The notes beneath the pieces were generated by a model. The model was given only the letters and a program-made list of their open reading frames with translations. It did not search any database and was not told the DNA's origin. A program made the position numbers and the translations under genes. From Nitrospira sp. (GTDB lineage Bacteria; Nitrospirota; Nitrospiria; Nitrospirales; Nitrospiraceae), in NCBI GenBank assembly GCA_024998565.1, contig JACOEM010000004.1, forward strand, positions 1 through 64,000: DNA of 64,000 nucleotides, given 5' to 3'. Shown here piece by piece: positions 36,048-44,843 of the stretch; the stretch's first letter is position 1, and every line of letters starts with the position of its first letter.

Positions 36048-37286
36048 TTAGTGAAAGGCTCGTTCGAATTCCGCTGGAATGGTACCCAGCACGGAACGTA
36101 TCCCCCGGGGAGGAGCTTCCGTGTCCTGGTTGGCCAGATCGATGACGAGCGGGACGATGTAGGGTTCCCCCGAGGGATCGTGGGTGATGGTGACGATGGG
36201 CTGGTGCAGTTTTCCTGAGTTGATGACGGACACGATGGCCCGCTCGCCGGTGGTCAGTGAGACATAGCTATACACCGGATAAATTCCCATCACTTTGACG
36301 AAGAGCGAGATCAACCGGTTTTCGTATCTGCCTTCCTGCCCTTCTTGGTAGAGCCGCTGCAATGACTGGTGCGGGGTGAGCGGCGACGCACCGCCGAATC
36401 CGGTCAGCAACTCGTCGTAGCGATCCGTGACCATCACAATCCGTGTCATGTCGGAGGTGAATGCGCCGCCGGTTTCTGCGGGGAATCCGCTTCCATTCAA
36501 ATAGGCATGGTGCTCGGCCACAATCTGTTCCACCGCCGGTGAGAAGCCGTTCCGGCGTTCGAGCAGAATGGCGCCCCCGCGCGCGTGGGCTTCATAGGTC
36601 TGCCGGTTCTGTTCGGAGAGGGTGGTCGAGGTGTCGTGAATCCGTTGGAGAACGTTCGGCGGGACCTGCATGAGGCCGATGTCGTGAAGCAGTGCGCCGG
36701 TGGCTAACTCCTGGATGGCCAGGAGGTTGTAGTCTGCCGCGTGAGCCAGAATCATTGAAAAGCTGCAGGTGGCCAGGGCGTGCTGGCTGAGCGGGGCATT
36801 GCCCGCGCGCCCTTGGTTGAACGCCATGAACAGGGCATGGGTGTTGAGCGCTTGGGCGACGGCACTGATCGCATGCACGGTGTGTGTGGCTTCTTCCGGA
36901 TCGACGACGCCTGTTTGCGCGATGCGTGAGAAGGTGTTCTGCACCGACGCTTCGAGTTGAGCCCGTGCGGTTCTGGCTGCCAATAGCTCTTGCGTCATCG
37001 CGGCAAGGGAGCGGACCTCCGTCGCGTGAGGCGACGGGGCGGCCGGCGTCTGAGTGATGCCGTGTGGTTCGTCCTGTGCCGACGTCGAGGTGCCTGGGAT
37101 ATCCAGGCCCCGGGCGGGGTCGATGGACAGGTGTTTGACTCCGGCACGCCGTAATTTCTCGATCTGCTCGTCGGTCCGGATCAGGAACGAGTGCCGCATG
37201 AAGGGCGAACGGAACCAGGCTACGTCGATTTTGGCGACGTGCATGCCGATCTGGAGCGCATCGATGTCGATCGGTCGGTATGCCAT
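36048..37286 (-). CDS. HD-GYP domain protein with DUF3391 N-terminus
   Basis: The 412-residue protein starts with a DUF3391-type domain (IDIDALQIGMHVAKIDVAWF, then LIRTDEQIEKLRRAGVKHLSID), followed by a linker and an HD-GYP domain. Metal-ligand positions are present: H169, H201-D202, H234, H259-H260 and D288. The signature deviates, however: HDIGL instead of HDIGK and HHAYLNGSGFP instead of HHExxDGxGYP. It may still bind metal and hydrolyse cyclic di-GMP, or act as a binding protein. No membrane helix. First of the minus-strand set HD-GYP, RusA-like, mraZ when read against transcription. Confidence 0.85.
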   Translation of the reverse strand: MAYRPIDIDALQIGMHVAKIDVAWFRSPFMRHSFLIRTDEQIEKLRRAGVKHLSIDPARGLDIPGTSTSAQDEPHGITQTPAAPSPHATEVRSLAAMTQELLAARTARAQLEASVQNTFSRIAQTGVVDPEEATHTVHAISAVAQALNTHALFMAFNQGRAGNAPLSQHALATCSFSMILAHAADYNLLAIQELATGALLHDIGLMQVPPNVLQRIHDTSTTLSEQNRQTYEAHARGGAILLERRNGFSPAVEQIVAEHHAYLNGSGFPAETGGAFTSDMTRIVMVTDRYDELLTGFGGASPLTPHQSLQRLYQEGQEGRYENRLISLFVKVMGIYPVYSYVSLTTGERAIVSVINSGKLHQPIVTITHDPSGEPYIVPLVIDLANQDTEAPPRGIRSVLGTIPAEFERAFH

Positions 37287-37382
37287 AACGTCCGGGCGTT
37301 GCGGGCCTGCCGCTCTTTTGCGGTCTTCTTGCGCTGTGTTATCGATCTCGCCGACTGTCGGATTGAGGGGCCGGGGGCACCA

Positions 37383-37847
37383 CTAGCGGGCCTCAAGCGA
37401 GGTGAGACTAGCTGAGCCGGGTGCTGCAGGCGGCGCCACCGACAACAGTACTTCCATGCGAGGATTGTCGCGATCCTGATACTTGTAGAGGTGCGTTTCG
37501 ACCACCCGATTGTCGTTCAGTCCCAGGCCCTCACATAAGGCGTCTTGCGCGATCTTGAGTCCTCCGTCGGTATCCCGACGCAGGGCCGAGGTGAAGAAAA
37601 ACTGAATGGATAACGCGAGGCTCGACTGGCTCAAGGTTCGCCTTAGAGTACCACGATGAGGCGATTGGGCAAGCGCAACCAGAATTTGTTGCCCGACCAA
37701 TTCCTTGAACGCACGGCCTTTGGCGGAGAGCAGACGGCGCCCGTTGGCCGTGGCATATTGGTGATTGATGCTGGGCGGGACGGGTAACGTCAGCGCAATG
37801 GAATCTGCCGTCACTCGAACGGACGGTGGGTCGGTCGTGACGGCCAT
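37383..37847 (-). CDS. RusA-family Holliday junction resolvase-like protein
   Basis: From ATG 37847 the protein has 154 residues. It contains PVPPSINHQYATANGRRLLS, a FFF strand and RRDTDGGLKIAQDALCEGLG followed by LNDNRVVETHLYK. These match the RusA fold with its acidic residues and lysine (D-x-D and K in the RRD block). RusA enzymes cut four-way DNA junctions and are often phage-derived, but homologues occur on chromosomes. The frame stays open back to TTG 38000, directly after the mraZ stop, so the true start is uncertain. The C-terminal tail is Ala/Pro-rich. Confidence 0.75.
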   Translation of the reverse strand: MAVTTDPPSVRVTADSIALTLPVPPSINHQYATANGRRLLSAKGRAFKELVGQQILVALAQSPHRGTLRRTLSQSSLALSIQFFFTSALRRDTDGGLKIAQDALCEGLGLNDNRVVETHLYKYQDRDNPRMEVLLSVAPPAAPGSASLTSLEAR

Positions 37848-38000
37848 TGCCGGAGTACGCGTGCGGATGGCTGTGCGCGGGAGAACTGATTCCTGCGCGG
37901 AAAACGGTGCCTTCTGAGCCGGGGGTCTGAAGGAGGTTGTTCGAATCGGGATTGAGGACTGTCGATGGCGGGACACGCGGCGCAAGAGCCTGCCTATCAA

Positions 38001-38441
38001 CTAGAGAAGATTTTGGATCTTCGCCATATCCTGCTCGTACCGGTCTTCCGTTCTGGTGAGATACCGTCGCCATTCCGACGGACCCCAGACTTCCAGACGG
38101 TGGTACATGCCCACGAGGAAGATTTCCTGATCTTCATCCATGGGGACGAGCTTGCGAAGACGGCTCGGGATCAGCACACGGCCGGCCTTGTCGATATCCG
38201 AGGTGCCGGCTTGCGACATCACATGATGCATGAACAGGCGGCTCTGGTCCTCGTCCAGGGTAATTCTGGTCCGTTCCAGGACCTTTTCCCATTCCTTGGC
38301 TGAGTACATCCAGAGTGTCTGCTCGGTATTCTTCACGAACATGACCTGATTGCCCTCGGCCTCGAGCCGTTCTCGAAGGGGGGAGGGGATCAGGAAGCGT
38401 CCCTTGTCGTCGACTTTGCAGAGGTATTCGCCGGCAAACAT
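38001..38441 (-). CDS. mraZ: Transcriptional regulator MraZ
   Basis: The 146-residue protein has two SpoVT/AbrB-like MraZ repeats: FAGEYLCKVDDKGRFLIPSPLRERL near the start and GTSDIDKAGRVLIPSRLRKL after residue 78. MraZ normally heads the division and cell wall cluster and represses its own promoter through TGGGN repeats. Here no dcw genes follow, the next gene is a RusA-like nuclease, and I see no TGGGN repeats in the 148 bases upstream. The gene is therefore displaced from its usual context. Confidence 0.94.
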   Translation of the reverse strand: MFAGEYLCKVDDKGRFLIPSPLRERLEAEGNQVMFVKNTEQTLWMYSAKEWEKVLERTRITLDEDQSRLFMHHVMSQAGTSDIDKAGRVLIPSRLRKLVPMDEDQEIFLVGMYHRLEVWGPSEWRRYLTRTEDRYEQDMAKIQNLL

Positions 38442-38589
38442 TATCGGCAGCCTCGCTCGTGAGGGCGGCTATCGTGACGAGTCGATGGAGCTGTACGTAG
38501 GCGCATAGGAATCAGCCGAGTAGCCATTTCTTCGCTGATGGTAGGAGACAAGGCCAATCCTGTCAAGTGAATATTCATGACCGGGGCGG

Positions 38590-38934
38590 TCACTCGCAGT
38601 CGGTCTGGTCCATTCCGGGTGGAGCAGCGCCTCCTCCTTCCATCACCGCTTCGACGTCATCGCCGAGGTCTTCTCCCATTTCCTGCCCCATTTTTTTCAT
38701 GAGCCGGGCCATACTCTGCGGGTCGTTTTCGTCAAATCCGCTCAGATTGCTTGGATCGGACAGGGCTTCCAGGCGTGCTTCGTCCGATTTGGGAGAGGCA
38801 AACCTGGAGAGCAGTCGCTCCAGATCCGGGCTCTGACAGTGGCCGCATGTCTGTTGCGGCGCAGCGCTGATGCTGAGGATCAGGCGGGTGGTTCGTTTCC
38901 CACATTGGCGACAGCGATATTCGTAGATCGGCAT
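38590..38934 (-). CDS. FmdB-family zinc ribbon protein
   Basis: The 114-residue protein starts MPIYEYRCRQCGKRTTRLI with a second CGHC pair, the FmdB/CxxC_CxxC_SSSS zinc ribbon. The rest is acidic and Met/Gly-rich (ARLMKKMGQEMGEDLGDDVEAVM). Named after a regulator of formamidase genes, but most members are of unknown function. It lies two bases after the comF stop, so it is cotranscribed with comF. Confidence 0.9.
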   Translation of the reverse strand: MPIYEYRCRQCGKRTTRLILSISAAPQQTCGHCQSPDLERLLSRFASPKSDEARLEALSDPSNLSGFDENDPQSMARLMKKMGQEMGEDLGDDVEAVMEGGGAAPPGMDQTDCE

Positions 38935-38936
38935 AA

Positions 38937-39749
38937 CTACACCTTCAGGGCGTGCAGTTGATCGAAGGCTGATGGAGGGAGCCAGGTATCAGGCACCATG
39001 CCGGCCTCCACGGAACGCGCGAGCGTGAGCACGGCGACGTCTTCGGCGCCGGCGTTGAGCAGGATTTTGGCGCATTCGTTGGCGGTGGTGCCGGTGGTGA
39101 AGACATCGTCGATGAGGAGGATGCGCTTGCCGGTCACCTCCCCTGGGGCGCGCAGGGCGAACGCCCGGTGAAGGTTCTGCAGGCGTGCGGAGCGGGGGAG
39201 CGTGGTCTGGGGGTCGGTATCGACGATGCGAACCAGGTTTCGATAGGATACGGGTCTCTTCAATACAGGTCCGATGCGGTCGGCGAGCAAGAGGGATTGA
39301 TTGAATTCTCGCTGTCGAAGGCGGTTGGGGTGGAGCGGGATCGGCATGAGGAGATCCGCATCCAGGTTTGCGGGAAGAGCCTGGGCGAGCAACGCACCTA
39401 GCGCATCCGCCAGCACTACCTTCCCGTGATATTTGAAGAGGGCAATGGCGTTCTGGAGCGGAGAGCAGTAAGCATAGGCTGCCCACACCTGCGAATAGTG
39501 CGGTGCACGGGTACGGCAGTCATGGCATTCGTGAGTCGGGCTATGGGCTGTAGCGTATGGAGACGCGAAGGGGCGGTGGCATCGCGGGCAGGCCGGCCCC
39601 TGCAACGGTCGAATCAGCCCCCAGCATCGGCGGCAGAAAAACGGTGTGGGATCGTCCGTGAGAGGTTGTTCGCACGTGGTGCAGTCCGACGGGAGCAGGA
39701 GTCGTGTGGCCTGCCTGATGATGCCTGCGAGCAGTGCGTGTGAGGTCAT
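38937..39749 (-). CDS. comF: ComF family phosphoribosyltransferase-like protein
   Basis: The 270-residue protein has an N-terminal double zinc motif (CTTCEQPL, CRRCW, CPRCHRPF, CHDCR) and a PRTase domain with the binding loop LLIDDVFTTGTTANECA. LMPIPLHPNRLRQREFNQS is also typical. ComF proteins take part in DNA uptake and processing in competent bacteria; the exact reaction is unclear. The frame is open from 39902, but the homologous start is ATG 39749. It forms a two-gene unit with the FmdB gene. Confidence 0.9.
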   Translation of the reverse strand: MTSHALLAGIIRQATRLLLPSDCTTCEQPLTDDPTPFFCRRCWGLIRPLQGPACPRCHRPFASPYATAHSPTHECHDCRTRAPHYSQVWAAYAYCSPLQNAIALFKYHGKVVLADALGALLAQALPANLDADLLMPIPLHPNRLRQREFNQSLLLADRIGPVLKRPVSYRNLVRIVDTDPQTTLPRSARLQNLHRAFALRAPGEVTGKRILLIDDVFTTGTTANECAKILLNAGAEDVAVLTLARSVEAGMVPDTWLPPSAFDQLHALKV

Positions 39750-39950
39750 TGCTAGATCCAAGAGGCGTGACGGACGCGCGTTGGGATTGTGTACGGAATA
39801 CCCCTCAGCCGTCAAGGTTGTGGGGTGCGAACGGGGTGTGGTATAGGACCACTCGCCTGCATCGGGGCGGTTCCAAAGGGCTCGGCCATGTGCCGGTGGC
39901 ACGCATCTGCCGGATGCTCCCGCACTCCCTTACGGCTATCGATTCCCATC

Positions 39951-40649
39951 ATGCAAGATCCCACCAATATGCTGGTACGGGTACAGAATCTTTCGAAAGA
40001 ATATCGCCGCGGGCAGACGCTTGTGTCGGCGCTGCAGGACGTGACCCTCGATGTGAAGGCGGGAGAGTTCTGTGCCTTCGTCGGGCCGAGCGGGTGCGGG
40101 AAGAGCACGTTGCTGAATCTGATCGGCGGGCTGGATCAGCCCACTTCGGGAACCATCGCCATTGAGAACCGGCTTGTGACCCATGCGAGCGCCACCGAAT
40201 GGACCCGCTTGCGACGCGAGTTGATCGGAATCGTCTTTCAGGCCTTCCACCTGATTCCCGGCCTGACGGTTGCGGAGAATGTCGCACTGCCTTTGCTGCT
40301 GAGGGGGGAACGGGGGGCCGCGGTGGCCCAGCGGGTCAACGAAGTCCTGGAAGCGGTGCGGATGGACAGGCGACGTTCGCACCGGCCCGGCGAGTTGTCG
40401 GGAGGGGAGCAGCAGCGTGTCGCGATTGCCCGGGCGATCGTGCATCGGCCACGACTTGTACTGGCGGATGAACCGACCGGGAATCTCGATTCCAAACAAG
40501 GGGCGGACATCGTCAGCCTGTTCCGTACATTACCGCAACGGTTCGGTCACTCGGTGTTGCTGGTGACGCACAGTGACAGTGCGGCCGGCGCAGCCGACTA
40601 TGTGTGGCATATGCGGGACGGCCGGCTGGTGAATTGTGTCCGGCAATAG
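39951..40649 (+). CDS. ABC transporter ATP-binding protein, YbbA/LolD type
   Basis: The 232-residue ATPase has Walker [11 protein letters not shown]-loop [10 protein letters not shown], signature [15 protein letters not shown], Walker [14 protein letters not shown] and switch LLVTHS. It is of the YbbA/LolD group that pairs with FtsX-type permeases. The likely permease is encoded at 42198, separated from this gene by pyrD and a LuxR-type gene. The start is ATG 39951 or 39969; no clear ribosome binding site is seen for either. Substrate unknown, possibly lipid or lipoprotein. Confidence 0.92.
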   Translation: MQDPTNMLVRVQNLSKEYRRGQTLVSALQDVTLDVKAGEFCAFVGPSGCGKSTLLNLIGGLDQPTSGTIAIENRLVTHASATEWTRLRRELIGIVFQAFHLIPGLTVAENVALPLLLRGERGAAVAQRVNEVLEAVRMDRRRSHRPGELSGGEQQRVAIARAIVHRPRLVLADEPTGNLDSKQGADIVSLFRTLPQRFGHSVLLVTHSDSAAGAADYVWHMRDGRLVNCVRQ

Positions 40650-40793
40650 GCCCGAGCGGTTGTGTACTATGTTCGTGAAGGCGGCTCGGCGTTCGGAGAG
40701 AGGCCTCATGACTAACGCGTGGCGAATTTTACAGAGGATAGGGGAGGAATGCCGACGGGATTGTTCCATGTCCTGTCGGGAGAAAGGATCAGC

Positions 40794-41720
40794 ATGGATC
40801 TGAGTGTCACTATTGCGGGAATAAAGTTTCCGACCTGTTTCATGAATGCCTCCGGAGCGCTCTGTGTGACGCGGGAGGAACTCATTGCACTGGGGCGATC
40901 CCGTGCGGGCGCCATCGTGACTAAATCGATGACCCTGGAGCCACGGGTCGGTAATCCTGAACCGCGGTATTACGGATTTCCGGGGGGCTCCATCAATTCC
41001 ATGGGGCTGCCGAATCTCGGGTATCGAGCCTACGCGGAGATGATTCCGGAACTCACCCGTTTCGGTAAACCCGTGATCGCCAGCATTGCCGGCCTGTGCG
41101 AGGACGACTTTCTCACGATGGCGCGTGCGATCAATCAGGCGCGGCCCGATCTCATCGAGGTCAATCTCTCCTGTCCGAACATTCCCGGTAAGCCGCAGAT
41201 CGCCTATGATCCGGTCGATTCGGAACGGTTGCTCAAGCGGGTGCGACCGCTCATCACCGTCCCCATGGGCGTCAAACTACCGCCCTATTTCGATCCGGCG
41301 CACCACGCGGTGATGGCGGAGGTGATTCGACGCTGCGGGGTCGACTACCTCAATTTGATCAACTCTGTGGGCAACGGTCTGGTCGTGGACCCGAAGCGTG
41401 AAACGCCGGTCATCAAGCCGAAGGGCGGGTTCGGCGGGTTGGGAGGATCGTTGATCAAGCCGGTTGCGTTGGCCAATGTGCGGGCGTTCTGGAAGTTGCT
41501 GGAGGGACGTATCCCCATCATCGGGACCGGTGGAGTCGTGCAGGGGATCGATGCCTTCGAGCATGTGCTGTGCGGTGCGTCGGCGGTTCAGGTGGGGACG
41601 GCGCTGGTCGAAGAGGGTGTGGCGGTGTTTGAGCGATTGGAGCGCGAGCTGGCGGCTGAGTTGGCCGCCCGGGGCAAGCAGTCCCTTGAGGACTGTCGGG
41701 GGAAACTGAAAGAGCTGTAA
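40794..41720 (+). CDS. pyrD: Dihydroorotate dehydrogenase, class 1A type
   Basis: The 308-residue flavoenzyme oxidises dihydroorotate to orotate in pyrimidine synthesis. VNLSCPNIPGKPQ with catalytic-base Cys127 (Ser in membrane class 2 enzymes), NLINSVGNGL and IIGTGGVVQG identify the soluble class 1 enzyme. The IPGKPQ segment and absence of an adjacent pyrK favour class 1A, which usually uses fumarate. AAAGGA is five bases before ATG 40794; a longer frame starts at 40719. It is placed between an ABC ATPase and a LuxR-type gene. A bidirectional hairpin follows. Confidence 0.88.
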   Translation: MDLSVTIAGIKFPTCFMNASGALCVTREELIALGRSRAGAIVTKSMTLEPRVGNPEPRYYGFPGGSINSMGLPNLGYRAYAEMIPELTRFGKPVIASIAGLCEDDFLTMARAINQARPDLIEVNLSCPNIPGKPQIAYDPVDSERLLKRVRPLITVPMGVKLPPYFDPAHHAVMAEVIRRCGVDYLNLINSVGNGLVVDPKRETPVIKPKGGFGGLGGSLIKPVALANVRAFWKLLEGRIPIIGTGGVVQGIDAFEHVLCGASAVQVGTALVEEGVAVFERLERELAAELAARGKQSLEDCRGKLKEL

Positions 41721-41725
41721 AAAGG

Positions 41726-41755
41726 TGCGCCGGTTCCGCACACGAAACCGGCGCA
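41726..41755. terminator. Hairpin between convergent pyrD and LuxR-type gene
   Basis: TGCGCCGGTT and AACCGGCGCA form a perfect 10-bp stem around a ten-base loop, eight bases from the LuxR-type gene's stop codon. AAAAA precedes and TGTTT follows at a distance, so it could terminate both directions. Confidence 0.65.
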
Positions 41756-41763
41756 TGGAGTGT

Positions 41764-42099
41764 TTATCGGAAGGCGAAGTTCTTCGGAAGAAATCCCTGT
41801 TGCAACGCTTGACGGAGTAGCTGCGCGACATTGCGGACTTTCAATCGCCGCATCAGATTGAACCGATGCACCTCAACGGTGCGCACGCTGATGTCCAGGC
41901 GTCGGGCGATGTCGCGGTTGGTATTTCCTTGGGACACCAGTTTTAGAATTTCTTTCTGCCTGGGCGTCAGTCCCTCGGACCGTTTCGCGCGCACGGGCAC
42001 CGGCTTTACGACCCTTGCGGGTTTTTTCTTCTTGGTCGATGAAGCGGCCTTGGAGGTCTTCGCGGGCTTTCTGGATTGAGGTCGTTTGCGTAGTGCCAT
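41764..42099 (-). CDS. Stand-alone LuxR-type HTH regulator with basic N-terminus
   Basis: The 111-residue protein has about 45 N-terminal residues rich in Lys, Arg, Pro and Ala (SRKPAKTSKAASSTKKKKP), then a full LuxR HTH (LTPRQKEILKLVSQG, NRDIARRLDIS, TVEVHRFNLMRRLKV). Its HTH resembles those at 9196 and 11167. There is no receiver; the basic tail may add nonspecific DNA binding. ATG 42099 is followed upstream by an AT-rich region with TACAAT as a possible -10. It is divergent from the large permease at 42198 and is a candidate local regulator. Confidence 0.87.
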   Translation of the reverse strand: MALRKRPQSRKPAKTSKAASSTKKKKPARVVKPVPVRAKRSEGLTPRQKEILKLVSQGNTNRDIARRLDISVRTVEVHRFNLMRRLKVRNVAQLLRQALQQGFLPKNFAFR

Positions 42100-42197
42100 A
42101 TAGATATTGTACCCCAAATTCTACTGAACGTAATCTTAGCATATCTGGGTAAATCTGTAAAAATAATTACTAGAGTGTTGTTCCGGTAGGTCTGCCG

Positions 42198-44843
42198 ATG
42201 CCGCTGATTTCCTCTGCCCTAGTCGAGGTCTGTGCCCGTCTTGGATGGACACATTTGTCCACTCATCCCGGTCGCACGCTTCTTACGATCATCGGCGTCG
42301 GGTTGGGCGTTGCGGCGACGATCGCGGTTCAGACTGCCAACGTGGACGTCCTGCGATCGTTCGAGGACTCAGTCTTAGCCGTGGCCGGTCCTGTCACGCT
42401 GGAGGTATCGGCCGGAGAAGCGGGCATGGATGAGCGCCTGATCGCTTCCGTGAGAGGTATCACCGGTGTGGATTCAGCTAAACCGGTGGGAGAGATCGGG
42501 GTTCGAGCGGCCGGCCGTTCCCAATCGTTCCTCATTCTTGGCCTGGACCTCCTGGAAGAGTTGAATGCCATGCAGGGGCGTCTCCCTGCGACGCTAGAGA
42601 CTCTGTGGCGAGCAGGTGAGGGGGATGAAATGGAAGGCCTCCTGGCTCCAAGCGGAGTCCTGCTCGGGCAGGGGCTGGCCTCTGAGCTGGGAGTCGGATC
42701 AAAGGCCCTGCTAAACCTTGAGGCCGGTGGCCGGGAAGTGTCCGTTGTGGTCACAGGGGTGATGGGCCGTCGGGCCGGGGGGCCGTCGGCATGGGACCAT
42801 CTGGCCGTGATGGATATTGCGGCTTTTCAACGGACCTTCGGTTTGAGCGGCCGGTTGGATCGAATCGACGTGGTGACGCAGCCCTCCGCGTCGGTCGAAC
42901 AGGTGGCCGAAGCGATCGCAAGGATCCTGCCTCCGGCCGTCACGGTGCGCCGTCCGATCCAACGCAGCCAGCAAGTCGAATCGATGGTGGCTGCATTCCA
43001 ATTGAATCTCTCTGTGCTGAGCATGGTGGGGCTCCTGGTCGGGATGTTCCTCATTTATAACACCGTGTCTTTCACCGTGGCGCAACGCCGGCGGGAGGTG
43101 GGAATCCTGCGCGCGATCGGGATGTCGGAGCCTATGGTCGTGGGCCTGTTCCTTGCGGAGGCGGGAGTATTCGGTGTGGCCGGTGGGGTTCTGGGGGGGA
43201 CTCTGGGATTGGTTCTGGGGAATGTGCTCGTCGGTTTGGTCGGTCGGACCATTCAGGACCTCTATGTCCCGATGGCGGATGCGCCAAGAACCTTTGGTTT
43301 TCCGCCGGGATCAAGCCGGCTATTCATCGAAGCGATTGTGATCGGTGGCGGAGTGTCAATCCTGGGAGCATTGGGACCCAGTCTGGATGCCGGACGTACC
43401 ATGGTGGTTGCGGCCCTTGCTCCCGGGGAATACGATGTGGCTCAGCGAGTTCGTGCTGCCTCACTGGGGGGCGTGGGTGGCGGTTTGCTGCTTTTCGCTG
43501 TGGGATGTGCGCTGGCCGGACCGGTCGGCGGGGTTCCGGTCTTCGGGTATCTGGCGACGTTCTGTCTGCTTGCCGGTCTCTCCTGCCTGGTTCCGATCCT
43601 CATGCAGTGGGTCTGCCGCACCCGAGAGTTGGGGGCCGCTTCCGCGTCGCCATCGTTGGGGGGCGCCATTCGCCACATTGCGCGGGAGCAGACGTCGCGG
43701 GGGATAGGCCGGAATGCGGTGACCGTCTCTGCCTTTCTCGTCGGGGTCGCGATTATGGTCGGGGTCATGGTGATGATTCGGAGTTTTCGCGACACGGTCG
43801 AGATGTGGATCGATCAGACGGTCATGGCCGATTTCATCGTAGCTCCGGCCGGATGGCCCCATGTGGTTCGCGGCGGGTCGTCGGGCCAAGCTTTGCCTGG
43901 TGCCTGGCGAACTCGCCTGGCCGGGTCAGCGCATGTGTCGGCGGTCGATGCGTACCGCGATGTGCGCATCGAAGTGGAGGGGCGGCCGACCGCGTTGGTA
44001 TCCCGAGATTTAGCGCTTCATGGGGCACGCAGCCGCTATCTCTTTCTGGAAGGTGACTCGGCGGTAATTCTGAGTCGTGCCGCGGCGGGAGAAGGGGTCA
44101 TCCTCTCGGAAGTGGTGGCTAATCACCTGCATGTGGTCAGGGATAGTCAGGTTTCGATTGCGACACCGGTGGGGGAAAAATCGCTGCCGGTTCTGGGGGT
44201 CTTTTACGACTACGCGACCGATGGCGGGAAGATTGTCATCGACCGGTCGTTATACCAACAATGGTGGAACGATGACGGCGTGACGGTGTTTCCTGTGTAT
44301 ATCGATCCGGGAGTCGACTTGGAACAGGCCAGGGCTGCCCTGCTTGAAACGCTGGCTGAGGGCTCCCGCGGGAGTCTGTTGCCGACGGTGTTGAGCAACG
44401 GAGAATTGCGCCGGGAAATTCTGCGAATTTTCGACCGGACCTTCACGTTGACCTATGTTCTGGAAGCCATCGCGGTCATCATCGCCATGCTGGGAATCAT
44501 CAATACGTTGGTGACGTCGGTGGTCGAGCGGCGTCGGGAACTGGCCACGTTGCAGGCGCTTGGCAGCAGCCGGGGACAGATCACGGCCCTGATTCTCTGG
44601 GAAGCCGGCTATCTGGGGCTGTTGGGAACGGCGATGGGATTGCTCGGCGGGCTTGCGCTCGCCTGGATTTTAATCCGGGTCATCAACCGGCAGTCGTTCG
44701 GCTGGACGATCCAGATTTCATGGCCACTGGGGTTGATGGCGGAAGTGGCGGTCTTAGCCCTTGTGGCATCGCTCCTCGCCGGGTTCTGGCCGGCCCGTTG
44801 GGCCGGCCGGCAACCGCTGGTTGAGGGGCTCCGTTACGAATGA
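42198..44843 (+). CDS. Large FtsX-type ABC permease, YbbP-like
   Basis: The 881-residue membrane protein has two MacB/FtsX units. The first begins with one N-terminal helix (TLLTIIGVGLGVAATIAV), a periplasmic domain and three helices with VSFTVAQRRREVGILRAIG. The second ends with TSVVERRRELATLQALGSSRGQ and the final WPARWAGRQPLVEGLRYE. This double arrangement is typical of YbbP-like permeases that work with a YbbA ATPase, probably the gene at 39951. It overlaps the convergent bioB by ten bases at the 3' ends. Proposed substrates of the group are lipids, but this is not established. Confidence 0.9.
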   Translation: MPLISSALVEVCARLGWTHLSTHPGRTLLTIIGVGLGVAATIAVQTANVDVLRSFEDSVLAVAGPVTLEVSAGEAGMDERLIASVRGITGVDSAKPVGEIGVRAAGRSQSFLILGLDLLEELNAMQGRLPATLETLWRAGEGDEMEGLLAPSGVLLGQGLASELGVGSKALLNLEAGGREVSVVVTGVMGRRAGGPSAWDHLAVMDIAAFQRTFGLSGRLDRIDVVTQPSASVEQVAEAIARILPPAVTVRRPIQRSQQVESMVAAFQLNLSVLSMVGLLVGMFLIYNTVSFTVAQRRREVGILRAIGMSEPMVVGLFLAEAGVFGVAGGVLGGTLGLVLGNVLVGLVGRTIQDLYVPMADAPRTFGFPPGSSRLFIEAIVIGGGVSILGALGPSLDAGRTMVVAALAPGEYDVAQRVRAASLGGVGGGLLLFAVGCALAGPVGGVPVFGYLATFCLLAGLSCLVPILMQWVCRTRELGAASASPSLGGAIRHIAREQTSRGIGRNAVTVSAFLVGVAIMVGVMVMIRSFRDTVEMWIDQTVMADFIVAPAGWPHVVRGGSSGQALPGAWRTRLAGSAHVSAVDAYRDVRIEVEGRPTALVSRDLALHGARSRYLFLEGDSAVILSRAAAGEGVILSEVVANHLHVVRDSQVSIATPVGEKSLPVLGVFYDYATDGGKIVIDRSLYQQWWNDDGVTVFPVYIDPGVDLEQARAALLETLAEGSRGSLLPTVLSNGELRREILRIFDRTFTLTYVLEAIAVIIAMLGIINTLVTSVVERRRELATLQALGSSRGQITALILWEAGYLGLLGTAMGLLGGLALAWILIRVINRQSFGWTIQISWPLGLMAEVAVLALVASLLAGFWPARWAGRQPLVEGLRYE

